Shown here: piece by piece, positions 1-11,323 of the stretch
Numbering within the stretch: the first letter of the stretch is position 1
How the letters are laid out: every line of letters starts with the position of its first letter
Source of the DNA: Trematomus loennbergii
Taxonomy: Eukaryota > Chordata > Actinopteri > Perciformes > Nototheniidae
DNA: 64,000 nucleotides
Direction of reading: 5' to 3'
Assembly (NCBI GenBank): GCA_012861695.1
Contig: JAAOOA010000099.1
Location: forward strand, 211,501-275,500
Translations under genes and position numbers: made by a program
Notes under the pieces: model-generated
What the model saw: the letters and a program-made list of their open reading frames with translations, nothing else
The model's database searches: none
Told to the model about the DNA's origin: nothing

Positions 1-118
1 TTGTTTTGTCTGTCTGACTTTTGTTTTGTTATGTTTGTTCTTGCCCTATTACTGTACAGCGACCTTGGGTCCCTTGAAAGGCGCTATATAAATGCAAGCT
101 ATTATTATTATTATTAAA
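1..118 (+). mobile_element. 3' tail of an L2-like LINE
   Basis: The sequence ends in a stretch reading cttgggtccc, gcgctatataaat and then (ATT)n. This is the usual 3' terminus of fish L2-like non-LTR retrotransposons. Only the 3' untranslated end is inside the window, so the family call rests on the tail alone. Confidence 0.55.
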
Positions 119-119
119 T

Positions 120-585
120 CACGATAGCTAGACTCAGAATAAATCACATGGCTTTGAATGGTACTCTGTATGTCATGGGGAAAAGTGACAGTGACAAGTG
201 TGGGAACTGTGGAGTAAAAGAAGATGTGGAACATTTTATTACATTGTGACATCTATAAAGCGGAAAGAGAAAACTAAAGGCTAAAGTTTTAGAGGGAGAG
301 GGGTTGGTGTTCTGGGAACAGAAGGAGAGGGAGTGAGAGCTACCAGAAAGGCACTGTTTACCTTCTTGAGTGAAACTGGGGTAGGACAAAGAATTTAACA
401 TTAGGTCAGGAAAGAATATAGATTTTAGTTTTATTTATTTCATGTTTTTTGTTGATTTATTTGTATTAGATCACAGGTTAAAGAGTTGGTATGATATGAT
501 GATTCATACTCATGTACAGTAGGTGGCGGTATGCACCTTTTAAGTTGTTTGCAATCCGCCAAAAACGAAGAGAAGAAGAAGAAAG
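120..585 (+). mobile_element. 5'-truncated I/Nimb-like LINE, ORF2 C-terminus and 3' end
   Basis: A decayed reading frame near 170-400 gives KCGNCGVKEDVEHFI (a C-x2-C...H zinc-knuckle-like motif) and ends near 395 with FLSETGVGQRI and a stop. Both are familiar from the C-terminus of fish RNase H-bearing LINEs. An in-frame stop follows the motif, so the copy is dead. The 3' UTR closes with a GTAGGTGGCGGTATGCACC segment and a (GAA)n tail near 565-585. The clade is recalled from family pattern and is not proven. Confidence 0.5.
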
Positions 586-1015
586 CCCCAAAGCGAGAGC
601 ACGAGAGCAGGCAGGAGGGGGGTTTCCAGCTTGAGCCCCCACTTCCCGAAGCAGCCGTTGTTTTGCTTTCGGTCTGAATACAGAAACTGAGAAAAACGAC
701 GGCCATTCTTTCCCTTTTTCTACTTTAAACCACCGATAAGTGAAGTTGTATAATTGGAGTTGCGCGTGTTGTTGTGACAGCAGGACTGCGAGGCTGCAGG
801 CCGTCCAGACTGAACAGGTAACATCTTATTTCCGCATGTTAACGCTACTGACTTCCCGCAGGACGACATGACGGCTGCTGGCCCGCTGTGTGAAAGTGGT
901 ACTGTAGTTTTTCTCTGCCGTTTGTTGACGAGGTATATTTTCACTTTTGACTCGCATGTTTTGGGGTCAGCACGCTGGCAGATAGCAGACCAACAGAGCA
1001 CAGTTACATCTTGAT
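586..1015. other. unassigned DNA
   Basis: I see no supported coding exon, RNA gene or repeat termini here. The antisense frames are short and have no recognisable domain. Confidence 0.4.
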
Positions 1016-1019
1016 TTAA

Positions 1020-1388
1020 AGGTGGGGTAGGTAAGTTTGAGAAACCGGCTCGAGATCGCTAGAATTTGAAAATACACAACCGGAGAAAATCTGCCACTTC
1101 CTACAGAGCCCCTCCTCCAACACACACGAACGCGCACATGACCAATGAGGGCACGAGATAAGTTTGTGCACAGATGGAAGGCTGACAGGCAGGTAGGCCA
1201 TCCAGTTATTTAGCCGGGCCGGCTCAGATGATTGGTCGTGCTTTTTACAGTACTACAGCTTCCACAGATGACATTTTTATGGATTTTTGTCAAAGCACTT
1301 CAGATATTCATTGCTATCGGGATGTTAAGAGCATTCCATGGAATATAACAACAAGTGTATCTCCTGGTTTCTCAAATGTACCCCACCT
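1020..1388. mobile_element. 369-bp MITE with TTAA target duplication
   Basis: The left end AGGTGGGGTAGGTAAG and the right end TACCCCACCT form terminal inverted repeats of about 25 bp, with a 4-base length difference. TTAA is present at 1016-1019 and 1389-1392. The TTAA target suggests mobilisation by a piggyBac-type transposase, but the AGG start differs from the usual CCC start. There is no coding capacity. Confidence 0.75.
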
Positions 1389-1554
1389 TTAACGCCACTG
1401 CTAAATCCAACTTTAATACCTAACAAACCTGCTGCTAACACTTACCTAAAGTCAAATATCATATGGATAGAATATGGCAATTACTAACACTTGCTAACAT
1501 GTATCAAAAGGACTCTTGGTTGCAAATGTCACATTTTAAACGTATTTTAGTTTG

Positions 1555-1935
1555 TATTAGTTATGCAATTCAGAGGTAAATATTGTACTTCTATTCAACT
1601 ACAATCAAAGGTAAATATTGTACTTATACTCCACTACATGTAGTACCTTTACTTACTTTGCAGATATAGATTAATGATAAACAATATCATCAACACTGAA
1701 TACATTCACAATTAGTTCCACCTTTACCAGCTTGATAAACACATCAATACAACAATAATTATAACCGAAATATATAATATATATGATTCTGAAATGTCTG
1801 CATAATGAGTACTTTTACTTGTAGTACTTTAAGTATATTTTGATGGTAATACTGTTGTATATTTACTTGAGTAACATTTTGATGGCAGGACTACTACTTA
1901 AGTGCAATATTTTAGTACTTATTCGACCTTTGAAT
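1555..1935. repeat. fragment of the ACTTAAGTA hAT-like repeat
   Basis: Phrases such as tactccactacatgtagtacc, ccacctttaccagctt and acttttacttgtagtacttt match copies near 11.3, 12.8, 16.0, 59.5, 60.6 and 61.9 kb. Those copies belong to a dispersed family rich in tacttaagta/agtaaaagta words. The ends of this copy are not clear. Confidence 0.6.
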
Positions 1936-3300
1936 ACATCTAAAGTGTCATGTACTGCAACTTACACGTGTTTTTTGTTGACATTTAGGAGATAAAATGT
2001 GTTATTCATATACTGTATATTTATACATGTATAAGCAGGGCAAGTCATGTGGGAACACTCTTCAAAATCATATTTGAACTTAAAATAATAATAATTACAT
2101 TTGTAATGTTAATGTAACATCATGCTTTATGAGTTTTAATTGTAAATACAGGATTAAGCTATATGGTAGATATTGTAAATGTAATTTATTATTCATACAG
2201 CAAGCTACTGGTGCATAGCTTGAACAAAATAGTACTAAATATCACTAATTGTGCACTAACTATTTCCTATTTTATGCTGACTTGTTCGTATTTCCTTATT
2301 ATTTTCTTATTTCTTTGCATTTTAACAGTATAATTCACAAAAAAAAAATCCAAATACAGCTGTACAAACTTAATATTCAACACATTTAAATACCATAACA
2401 TACACTATTTGAACTACTGCATTTTACACCCCTGTGGTCCAGATGAATGTCTCTGATTGAACACAGTTAACCTGTCTCTACTGTGCGGTGGATGTTCAAA
2501 CCCCTGCGGTTAGAAAAGGGCTAATGTGTATTATTTGACGCGGTGCCATGTCACCCTGTTTGACCTGTTGTGGAGCTCAGTCTCACGTCAGGAGCTCAGT
2601 GCGCCGTGTGCACCAGGGAGTGTCAGCTCACTGCCGGACTTTGAACACATCACTCTGCAGGGATCATAACTGCGCTCTTAAATCAAATGTGTGTTTAGGG
2701 GGGAATTTGCTCCCAAATAAACATGCCATATTTATTCATCTGTTAGTTCTTTCTCTAGTCCCTTTTGTCTCATCTTCTAAAATATGTAATTTACTATGTT
2801 TTTTTTATTCAGACGGTGTGGCTGTGGTTTTGATAGTGCAAGTTGACTGTCATGAACTTGGCAGGAGTCTTATCTTTACAATCGCAGATAAAAGGAACTA
2901 AACTCTCCTTCATTTTGCTCACAGAGGCGGTACACACTATGTTTTCTATTGCTGTAATAATAACAACTGTTCCTCAAAGTTTGGAAAATGCTTATCTTTT
3001 CTGACCATTTACATGAACACAAATCTATATCACACACTACAGGAAAGAGAAAACCATACAAAGCACAATACTGCTGCTTTAATAAAAAATGTCTACTCTT
3101 CAGCAAGGAAAATAGGCCTTTCCAAAAGTCAAACAAGTCAAAACAGAAGAGGCAAAGCTGACATTTTAAGTAATTAAAAGGGTTAGAAACTTTGTGTCGA
3201 CGGTGTCTTCCACACATGTTGCCCGTACCTGTGTCTTAAAGGCTGGTGCAGTGGGATTTTTTTGTTTTTGTTATAGTCCCTTGACTACAGAAGTCCCCAC
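1936..3300. other. AT-rich unassigned DNA upstream of the IRF fragment
   Basis: Simple AT-rich sequence with no recognised element. A possible splice acceptor (poly-T then attcag) near 2810 could precede a 5' untranslated exon of the downstream IRF-like gene, but nothing in the sequence confirms it. Confidence 0.3.
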
Positions 3301-3388
3301 AAGGTGACAATCTTATTTGACCTTTTCACAAAGAAACAAAAAACTGGCTCCAACATACCAGTTTGTGTGTCAATGCTCACAGGAGACG

Positions 3389-3655
3389 ATGCCCCTGGAC
3401 AGGATGAGGATGCGGCAGTGGCTGGAGGAACACATCGACTCCTGTCAGATACCGGGACTCGCATGGGTCAACAGAGTAAGTATACACTTTGACACACACA
3501 AAGAAACACACACACTTTTATATTATAGTTCAATAGCTGACAGAATGTAAATGTGTGTAGGAAGAACGGATATTCCAGATCGCGTGGATCCATGCAGCGT
3601 GTCAAGACTGGGACCTGGGAAAAGACGCTCTTCATGAGATGGGCCATGCATACAG
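3389..3655 (+). pseudogene. first two coding exons of an IRF1/2-family gene, frameshifted
   Basis: Exon 1 (3389-3475, 29 codons, donor GTAAGT) begins [19 protein letters not shown] and continues to IPGLAWVNR. This is the start of the IRF1/IRF2 DNA-binding domain, including the first conserved tryptophans. After a short intron, exon 2 (3561-3655, donor GTAACA) reads EERIFQIAWIHAACQDWDLG and then needs a frame change to give LFMRWAMHTG. I count 95 nt in exon 2. The matching exon in known IRFs is about 100 nt, so several bases seem to be missing. Both exons sit at the positions expected for vertebrate IRF genes. No third exon (the PDPKTWKANFR-type segment) appears downstream, where repeats take over. 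This is either a truncated paralog or a real gene whose remainder lies elsewhere. Fish irf1b, irf2 and irf11 cannot be separated from this fragment. Confidence 0.8.
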
Positions 3656-3659
3656 GTAA

Positions 3660-3806
<147 letters not shown>

Positions 3807-3814
3807 GAAGGAAA

Positions 3815-4745
3815 GAGATATGATTCTACACTGTATTGAAGTAAACATGTATTATTTTGAATTGTATTTTAGTAAACATGTATTATTTTGAATTGTATTG
3901 TAGTCAACATATATTGTTTTGAATTGTATTGTAGTTAACATATATTGTTTGAACTGTTTTATGTAATCACAAGGGTTTTGATAATCACTTAGAAAAAGAA
4001 TGTTATTCTCACTTTTAAATTCACTGACTTAGAGATTCTGTGTCTTACACACCAACATTGATCCTTATCAACACTAAGAGCCAGATGCGGTCACTAAGTC
4101 GTTAAAGACATCGTAAAATAAGGGGAGAAGAGTTTAAAGGTCGGAAGGAGGGAAGTTTAGGTGAAAATATCCCCTGGGAAAAGGAATGTAGAGGAAGATG
4201 AGGTAAAGATAAACATTGACTTTTGACCTGGTGTGGTTGGGGATATCAGTCTGTTCGAAACTCTGATTGACCCCGGCCAGAAGCGAATCCAGCCAATCAG
4301 GGCACTTGGAGGAGGTGGTCAGTTTAAACAGCCCCTCCCCAGGGGCTCTGCTGATTCGCTTGGGAGTAAAGTGGGAAGGAAGACTCGACAAATCTCCGCC
4401 CCAAAAGTAGATAGAAATACGGATGTTTTTGTGTGTAAAAATGCTTTTGGGTTTGGTGAGTTGGTTGGTCCAGATATCTGTGTCCGAATCGCATCATCAA
4501 CCTGAAGTCCAATTTCTTTTGGTTTGATGAGTGGTTGGTCCGGACGCCTTTATCCGCATCGCATCACAGACCTAAAAGTCCGGGGTACTCGAGTACTCTG
4601 TATAACTTGTATATGTGTTTTGATTTCCTACCAGTAAACTCAGATAATTGTTATAACTTTTGATTCCGGTGTTTTCAATTCCTTTCTTATTTAATAGAGA
4701 TTTCAGCCTCATTCAACGAACGGCACGTAGCAGAGGTGTTCTATC
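3815..4745 (+). mobile_element. LTR-like dispersed repeat, copy A
   Basis: This 0.9-kb block recurs in reverse orientation at 8043-8815. Shared landmarks are tgattctacactgtattg at one end, a middle near gctgattcgcttggg, and the end gaacggcacgtagcagagg. The outer TG...CA, a run of promoter-like and polyadenylation-like words near the 3' side, and the lack of coding capacity fit a solo LTR. No primer-binding site or internal region is seen, so the class is inference. Confidence 0.5.
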
Positions 4746-4749
4746 CAAC

Positions 4750-4890
<141 letters not shown>

Positions 4891-4894
4891 GCTT

Positions 4895-5330
4895 CTCCTT
4901 TTTAGTGGTTGACATGGTCATACTGCTAGACACCGCACCAGTTCTGTCTAAAATCAGTGGAACCTTTAATTTGCGAGACATTAGTAAGGAAGAAATCTCA
5001 ATGATCACGTGTCTCAATCAGTAGGGACACAGAACGCCATGTGATTCGCCACATTGGAAGGATTGATCATTTTATAATTCACATCAAGTCTCTAGAATAT
5101 TCTTTGTATGCCTCTTCTGCTTCATTATACCCACCCGGGTAGTTTGACATATTTTACCTTTACCAAATATTGCGCTTGGTGTGTTTGGGATATGGCGCCA
5201 CTATGCGACTGGGATACAAATGTGTATCAATTGTGCATCCCTAAAATCTCCGTCATTAACAAAACAAACAAATGACATGGCAAATATAAAGATAAAAGAC
5301 TGCATACAATAAAATAAGCAACAGAAAAAA
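4895..5330. other. unassigned DNA
   Basis: No gene, terminal repeat or known repeat family is recognised in this stretch. Confidence 0.35.
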
Positions 5331-5332
5331 CG

Positions 5333-5400
5333 GGCCCACCGTGTAGCTCAGTTGGTAGAGCTGGCGGCCCATGCTCTGGGGCTAGGCCCCGTGTTGAAAA
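5333..5400 (+). repeat. tRNA-like SINE head remnant
   Basis: GTGTAGCTCAGTTGGTAGAG matches a pol III A box. The region where the B box should lie reads gtgttgaa, which is degraded. No 3' acceptor stem is visible and an A/T-rich tail follows. This fits an old tRNA-derived SINE and not a working tRNA gene. Confidence 0.45.
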
Positions 5401-5458
5401 ATACAATAAATATTTATCTTGTGAGATGATTTACTAAAGAACCGTGTGTTTCCTCAGG

Positions 5459-7062
5459 TTAGGGCTGCCCTCGACTAAAGATTGTTCTATTCGACAATTA
5501 GTCCTCAATATTGGGGATTACCCAATAGCGATAGCCTTAGAGGGCTACGCCAATACTCATAGAAGCTGGAGTTACAGTAGGTAACGTCAGTTACTCGCTC
5601 TGCGGTTAAAAGGCAGCAGGTCCCGCCTCCGCCTCTTTGCCGTTATTTGGAGCGGGCGGGAGTTGGGTCGCAGTCGAATAGTCCAGATCGTCTATCCCTT
5701 GACCTCTGTGTGAAACGTCACGGGGTTAAGGGATAGTCGATAGGAGAATTCAAAAGGACTTACGAGAAGAGGCTGCGGTACTTTAGAGCAGTGGTTCTCA
5801 AACTTTTTTCAATAATGTACCCCCTTTGAAAAAAAAATTCAGCGCAAAAACAATTTGTTAAGGAAAAAATGCCAATATAAAGAGGTACAGTACAGCGCTG
5901 CACCATCAGTGTCTGATATATTAAAACAACAACCTGTAACTGAGAAACACTTAAATGCTACATTTCAAATGTTTACAATCCATCACTAAATTCATGGCAA
6001 ACCAATTGTAACATCATGCAATAACACTAAGACGACATTAGTTGCATGTGACCTACCTTATTGTTTTTAATAAGTTGTACTTACAATATAGTGAGAAACA
6101 TGGGCTTGTGCTTCACTGAGGATCGTTGTCATTCTGACAGGGAGGCAAACTGCAGTTATTACACTTCGTGTTTTGAAATATGTGTAACTCTGTTAATATA
6201 AAACCCACACTGCTCAAACTTCGTTACTTTTCCTAAAATTGGTATATTTATTTATTTAGGGGCGTGGAGAATGAAGAGAAAAAAAGATGAGCATTTTATG
6301 AGCATGGGATTTTGACCCCTCATATATATGCATAATGCTGCGCTATACTTTGCAGCCACAAGCCGTTGCCAAGCAACGCTTATTGTTTAGGTGTCCTTTG
6401 ATAAGCAGGCAGTCATATCATTAGCTAGAACTAGCTAGATCTGATAGATTTGGACATAAACGCGAGTGAAGTATAACCGGACGCGAGAGAGAGATCAGAG
6501 ATCAGATCAGCTGCTGCTGACGGAGAACACGCAGCTCTGCATGATCACAGATCCGCCGCGGACCGTTGAGTGGAGCAAAATTAAATACACTAAGAGTTAG
6601 ACCTAACACACTTAGCTAGTTTATCTACTCTGGAACTAGCTATACTAGTTATAAATATGTGTATTCTTTACTGTCGGGTCACTTATTACAGGTTCAGCGA
6701 GCTGCACGAGACTGACGGGCTGTCAGGAGAGGGAGAGGAAAAGAGAGCACCCCGTTTATTTTTCCCATTTTATTATCCAGAATTACTGTAAACCTTTGAA
6801 TAAAGTAATTAATCTACTATTAGTAGTTTGTTTAAATGCATTACTTATGTTGTTTTTTTCATTAACATAAAATAAATCTCACGTACCCCCTGCAGTACTC
6901 CAACGTACCCCTAGGGGTCCGCGTACCCCCATTTGAGAACCACTGCTTTAGAGAATCCGATTGCACTTTCACTATCCGACGTGTTTATGATGCGCCAGCG
7001 GACGTCATAAATGTGCCTCTGCTGAACTACAACTTTCCGAAAACGGACTACTATAAGCGCAT
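5459..7062. repeat. older repeat split by a hAT insertion
   Basis: The segments 5459-5788 and 6946-7062 become continuous when the hAT at 5789-6945 is removed. The left part starts ttagggctgccctcgacta, a hAT-type start, and contains tattggggattacccaata. I recall similar sequence as a common fish non-autonomous element. Its outer limits are uncertain. Confidence 0.4.
5789..6945. mobile_element. non-autonomous hAT element, 1157 bp, with perfect 8-bp TSD
   Basis: The ends CAGTGGTTCTCAAACTTT and ...TTTGAGAACCACTG are inverted repeats. The 8-bp target duplication CTTTAGAG is present at 5781-5788 and 6946-6953. Length and termini are typical of hAT, and there is no transposase frame. Part of the interior (about 6430-6660) matches, in reverse, the fragment at 51690-51990. 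Confidence 0.9.
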
Positions 7063-7539
7063 CATTAATAAGCGGTGTTATTGTGTTGTTTTATGCTTTA
7101 TGAACGTGTGCAACAGCGAACAATATGTTGTTCATTAAGGTTGAAATTAAAACAAATAAGTAAAGTCAAAGAAAATCGTTGTCACATTGATAATTGTTGC
7201 TCACACTCAACATGGGGCATTTAGTACAGATCGCGTTCACACCGGAGTACTTTTCCCTGAGGGAAGATTACGCAAAATGAAGCCGCTGACGTCACTTCTT
7301 CTTCTTCTGCTTTGGTTTTACTGGCAGGCCGCAAACAACTTCACGGTGTATACTGCCTCCCGGAGCCCCCGGCCGGAAGTCCCCGGAGTTGCGGACTGGC
7401 TTCAGTAGAAGCTGCTGGGACTCACTTCAATTTTTTCAACTCGAGCGTCAAATTCACGTGACGCATTCTCGCGAAGCCAATCAGCGTTGGGATTGCCTCT
7501 GACGTCCCTCTGACGTCCTGCTGTTGATCAGTTGTAAAG

Positions 7540-9490
7540 ATGGAAGAGAAGATAGTTGTTGCTGTCAGTGGGTTCCCGGAGATATATGATACAATGTCGT
7601 ATATCTACCGGGACCGCAACAAGAAAGAGCTCGCATGGAGGAAAATAAGCGAGGAAGTAGGCGTACCTGGTAAGTTATACAAAATATACATCCGTTGTTT
7701 GCTTGATTACAGATACCAACAACACATTAGCATTAACCAAGTTAGCTCAACCGCCGGTTTAACGGCAGATAACTGTTAAAAGTTACCGTTTGTAAATGTT
7801 TTTTTCTTGTCAGAGGAGGTATGCCGAAGGAATTGGAAAAGTTTGAGGGACACGTATGTCAAAGACAGAAAGAGGGAGAAGGATAGGAGGAGTGGGTCAG
7901 CAGCAGGGACCAATAAAAAGTGCAAATACTCTGCGGTCCTTCCTCGACCCAATTGGTCAGTATGGAGGTGAAGCGCAGGGAGCAGACGGAAGAGGTTGGA
8001 GCAGAACACCTATTGTGGTGGCTGATAGCCCCCCCCCCCTCTGCTACGCGCCGTTCGTTGGATGAGGCTGAAATCTCTATTAAATAAAGAAAGGAATTGA
8101 AAACACCGGAATCAAAAGTTATAACAATTATCTGAGTTTACTGGTAGGAAACCAAACACATATACAAGTTATACAGAGTACTCCGGACTTCAGGTTTGTG
8201 ATGCGATGCGGATACAAGTATCGGGACCAGCCTTCACCAAACCAAAAAGCATTTTTACATACAAAAACCAGTATTCATACTCATATTTTGGGGCGGAGAT
8301 GTGTTAACTTTTCCCTTCCCCTTTTACTCCAAAGCGAATGAGAGAGTCCGTGAGGAGGAGCTGTATGAGCTGCTCACATCCCCCAAGTGTCCTTACTGGC
8401 TGAATTCACTTCTGGTCGGGTTCAATAGTTCTCACCAGAACATGAGATTCCAAAGTTTCACAAGGTCAAAAGTCAATTCTTATCTCTGCCCCGATCTTCA
8501 CTCCGTTACCTTCCCATGGGAGTTTTTCACATAAACTATTCCTTCTCAGACATTTAAACCTTTGTGCACATATTTAATGATGTCTTAACGACCTTAAAAA
8601 CAACATCTGTGTGTAGGGGTGAAAAGAAGAGGTGTGTGTGTGAAACAGGATCTCTGGGTCAGTGAGTTAAAAGTGAGAATATCATTTCTATATATGTGAT
8701 TACCCAAAACCGTTGTGATTACCTAAAACAGTTCAAACAATACATGTTCACTAAAATACAATTCAAAATAATACATGTTTACTTCAATACAGTGTAGAAT
8801 CATATCTTTTTACTTCAATATCTACTAAAAAAATGTAAAAATCAAAGGTTAAGAGAATATCAAGGCTATAACTGCTTAATTTATCAATAAGTAATTATAA
8901 TAATACAAGTGCAATTGTAAAAAGTTGTATTCTCACAAAATCTAGAATTACATTACCTGTTCCATTTTACTATATCATTATTATATTTGCCTCAATGGAA
9001 TACAAAATACATCTTTCTATATTTTCAATATTTACAGATGAGCATGAGTTTTCAGAGGGCAGTGAGGCAGAGGATCACCACGATGCCCCTGATGCCCCTC
9101 CTGCTGCTGCCACTGCTGCTGCCTCTGCAGGACCTAGTGTTGTAGGCAGAGCACCAAGGGGTATGTAAACTGTAAATGACAGTTTTGATTGCATTTTATT
9201 GTATTGATGCATTGCTGTACCTTCACTAAAAAATGCTATTTGTTTTTGTCATGCAGGAAGAAAAAGGCCCAGGAATCTAGACAATGAAAATGAGGTGCAT
9301 GAACGCCTCCTTGAGGCCCTGACACGGGGGTCCGGTGCTCTGCCTGCCCACTCTCGGAGGATGAGCATTTCCTCCAAAGCCTGCTTCCTTCCCTTCAAAG
9401 ACTGCCAACGCACAGAAGAACTTTGTGAAGTTTGAAATACATAGATTAATTTATGAAGCAAGCACAGTTGTGCTAAATTTGGAATTTTTA
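7540..9490 (+). pseudogene. Harbinger MADF/Myb-like DNA-binding protein (broken)
   Basis: Exon 1 starts MEEKIVVAVSGFPEIYDTMS and goes on to YRDRNKKELAWRKISEEVGVP, the first half of a MADF domain, with a donor near 7670. Exon 2 (from about 7815) gives EEVCRRNWKSLRDTYVKDRK and then, after a frame change, SFLDPIGQYGG. Later exons near 9036-9163 and 9256-9490 give an acidic, alanine-rich linker and the C-terminal DEHFLQSLLPSLQRLP block. A one-base shift near 9428 precedes the final KFEIHRLIYEA tail. In this family the protein binds element DNA and helps bring the transposase to the nucleus. The gene is interrupted by the LTR-like copy at 8043-8815 and has at least three frameshifts. Confidence 0.8.
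8043..8815 (-). mobile_element. LTR-like dispersed repeat, copy B
   Basis: This is the reverse-orientation partner of the block at 3815-4745. The matching landmarks occur in opposite order, starting ctgctacgcgccgttcgtt and ending cagtgtagaatcatatct. It interrupts the MADF gene of Harbinger relic 1 and has many substitutions against copy A, so both are old. Confidence 0.55.
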
Positions 9491-10295
9491 TAGATTACCT
9501 GCCATGGGTTGACAATCTTTGAAGGGAACAAACCAGGCTTTTAAAAAATGTTTTAATCACTGTATATAATTTAAATTGTATTTTATTAATAAAACTTTGT
9601 TTAATGTTACCCACGTATGTTCCTTTATTCTTTCACCATCACATACTTTTCTTTAGGGTCATCACATAATTAATAATGTAATTAAGGTGATTGTATTGTG
9701 CACAGTAGTGTAAAGTAACTTTTACTTGTAACAGAGTATTCCTAGTCACATATAATCCTTTCTAGAAATATAAGTGTTACATATAACAAAACCTGAGAGT
9801 GGAGACGAGGTGCGACAATATATCAATAATTTATTTATATTTAAACGAAGCCAGCAATAGGTCCCCCGAGGCTGGCATGAAGAGAGTGCCTAGAGGAATG
9901 AGAGCGAGGGACGAATCTGGTTTGTCTCTCGGCTCCCCGACACAGGTGCAGCTCATCAGACAAATGCCGGCTCCACAGCACTGGATCCTATAAGCACACA
10001 CAGAGCCGACGGCACCCCTCGTGGTGTGGAGGGGTCGTCACAATAACAGACTGCATATTTTCATATTCTATTACATTTAAAGTAAAAATGTACTTCTATT
10101 ATATGCTTTGCCTAAAATCATAAAGTCCTTTAAAAAGCAGAAAGTGGCACTACCTCACAAAACAATAATTCATGGATTTAACAGAAATAATTATATGAAT
10201 TGGTGACCTAAATCTGGTGTTGGGATAGAAATGTTGCAGGAGGTTGCTCAATAGTATGTGTGGGTGGCTCTTAAAAGAGCCTTTTAATGTGTGCT
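9491..10295. other. spacer between the two Harbinger genes
   Basis: This is the convergent 3' region of relic 1. The stretch near 9785-10040, with ggtcccccgaggctgg and gtggtgtggaggggtcg, is GC-richer than its surroundings and may be a separate insertion. I cannot name it. Confidence 0.35.
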
Positions 10296-11323
10296 GGTGC
10301 ATTACACGTCGTCTTGCCATGGGACCGTTCCCTCTGCATTGAAGTATGATGTGAACACCTCCCGAACTCTGATGGCCTCTCTTGCGGAGTTGTTGGCTGC
10401 AATTCTTCCTAGACCTGGCAGTGGCTCCACATCAGCAACTGAGAAGGCCCTCTGTGTGTTTGCTTGGGTTGTCCTGCGCAAGAAGTTATGGAGAATACAG
10501 GTAGCCTTCACAAACTTCTCTGCAACTTCTGGCTGGACCTCAATTACACGCCTGTACATCCTCCACTGGGATGAGAGAATCCCAAAGGTATTCTACAACA
10601 AGCCGAGCTCGAGACAGACGGTAATTCAATATTCTGCGCTCTGGGAAGGTTGCGCCCAGGGAATGGCCTCATGAGGTTCTGCCTGAGAGGAAAGGCCTCA
10701 TCTGCAACAAATACATGTGGCAGGGGTCCCAGGTGGTCACCTGCTGAGAGTGGCAGGCCAGCAGGCAGTTGGAGGGAGCCAGATTTCAGGGCTTGATCAA
10801 GAGTTGGCCAGAATGCCACCATCACTAGTTCTTCCATAGCCCCCAACATCAATGACACGAAAGCAACGCTCTGCATCCACAACTGCCAAAAGATCAAGTG
10901 AGAATGTTCCTTTGTAATTAAAGAACTGGGATCCTGTGTTTTCTGGGGCTTTGAGGACAACATGTTTCCCATCCAATGCTCCACAGCAGAGAGGAAAGTT
11001 CCACCGCTCCTCAAACTTCTCTGCTATTGACCTCCACTCCTCTGTAGAGGGCACAGCCATGAACTCCTCCACAAGGCAGTCCCAGATAGCAGTGGCCACA
11101 TCAGGGATGATGGTAGAGACTGTTGAGACACCAACACGGAAGCTGTTGGCAATTGTCCTGAATGAATCTCCTGTAGCGAGGTACCTGCAGCACAAAAGAA
11201 AAGAAACATATATAAAATAAATCAAACAAAGTTGTATGAAGACATAACCTGAAAAAGTGGTGTAAAGTAACTAAGTAGGCTACATTAAATGGTATGTATT
11301 TAATACCTTTAGTTACTTCACAG

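Noticed and set aside
2548..2901. 117-codon plus-strand frame
   Set aside because: There is no domain, no homolog recognised and no splice support. It is kept only as unassigned DNA.
5333..5400. Possible functional tRNA gene
   Set aside because: The B box and acceptor stem are degraded and an AT-rich SINE-like tail follows.
10291..10674. 127-codon plus-strand frame
   Set aside because: It is antisense to the C-terminal part of the Harbinger relic 1 transposase, which has clear homology.
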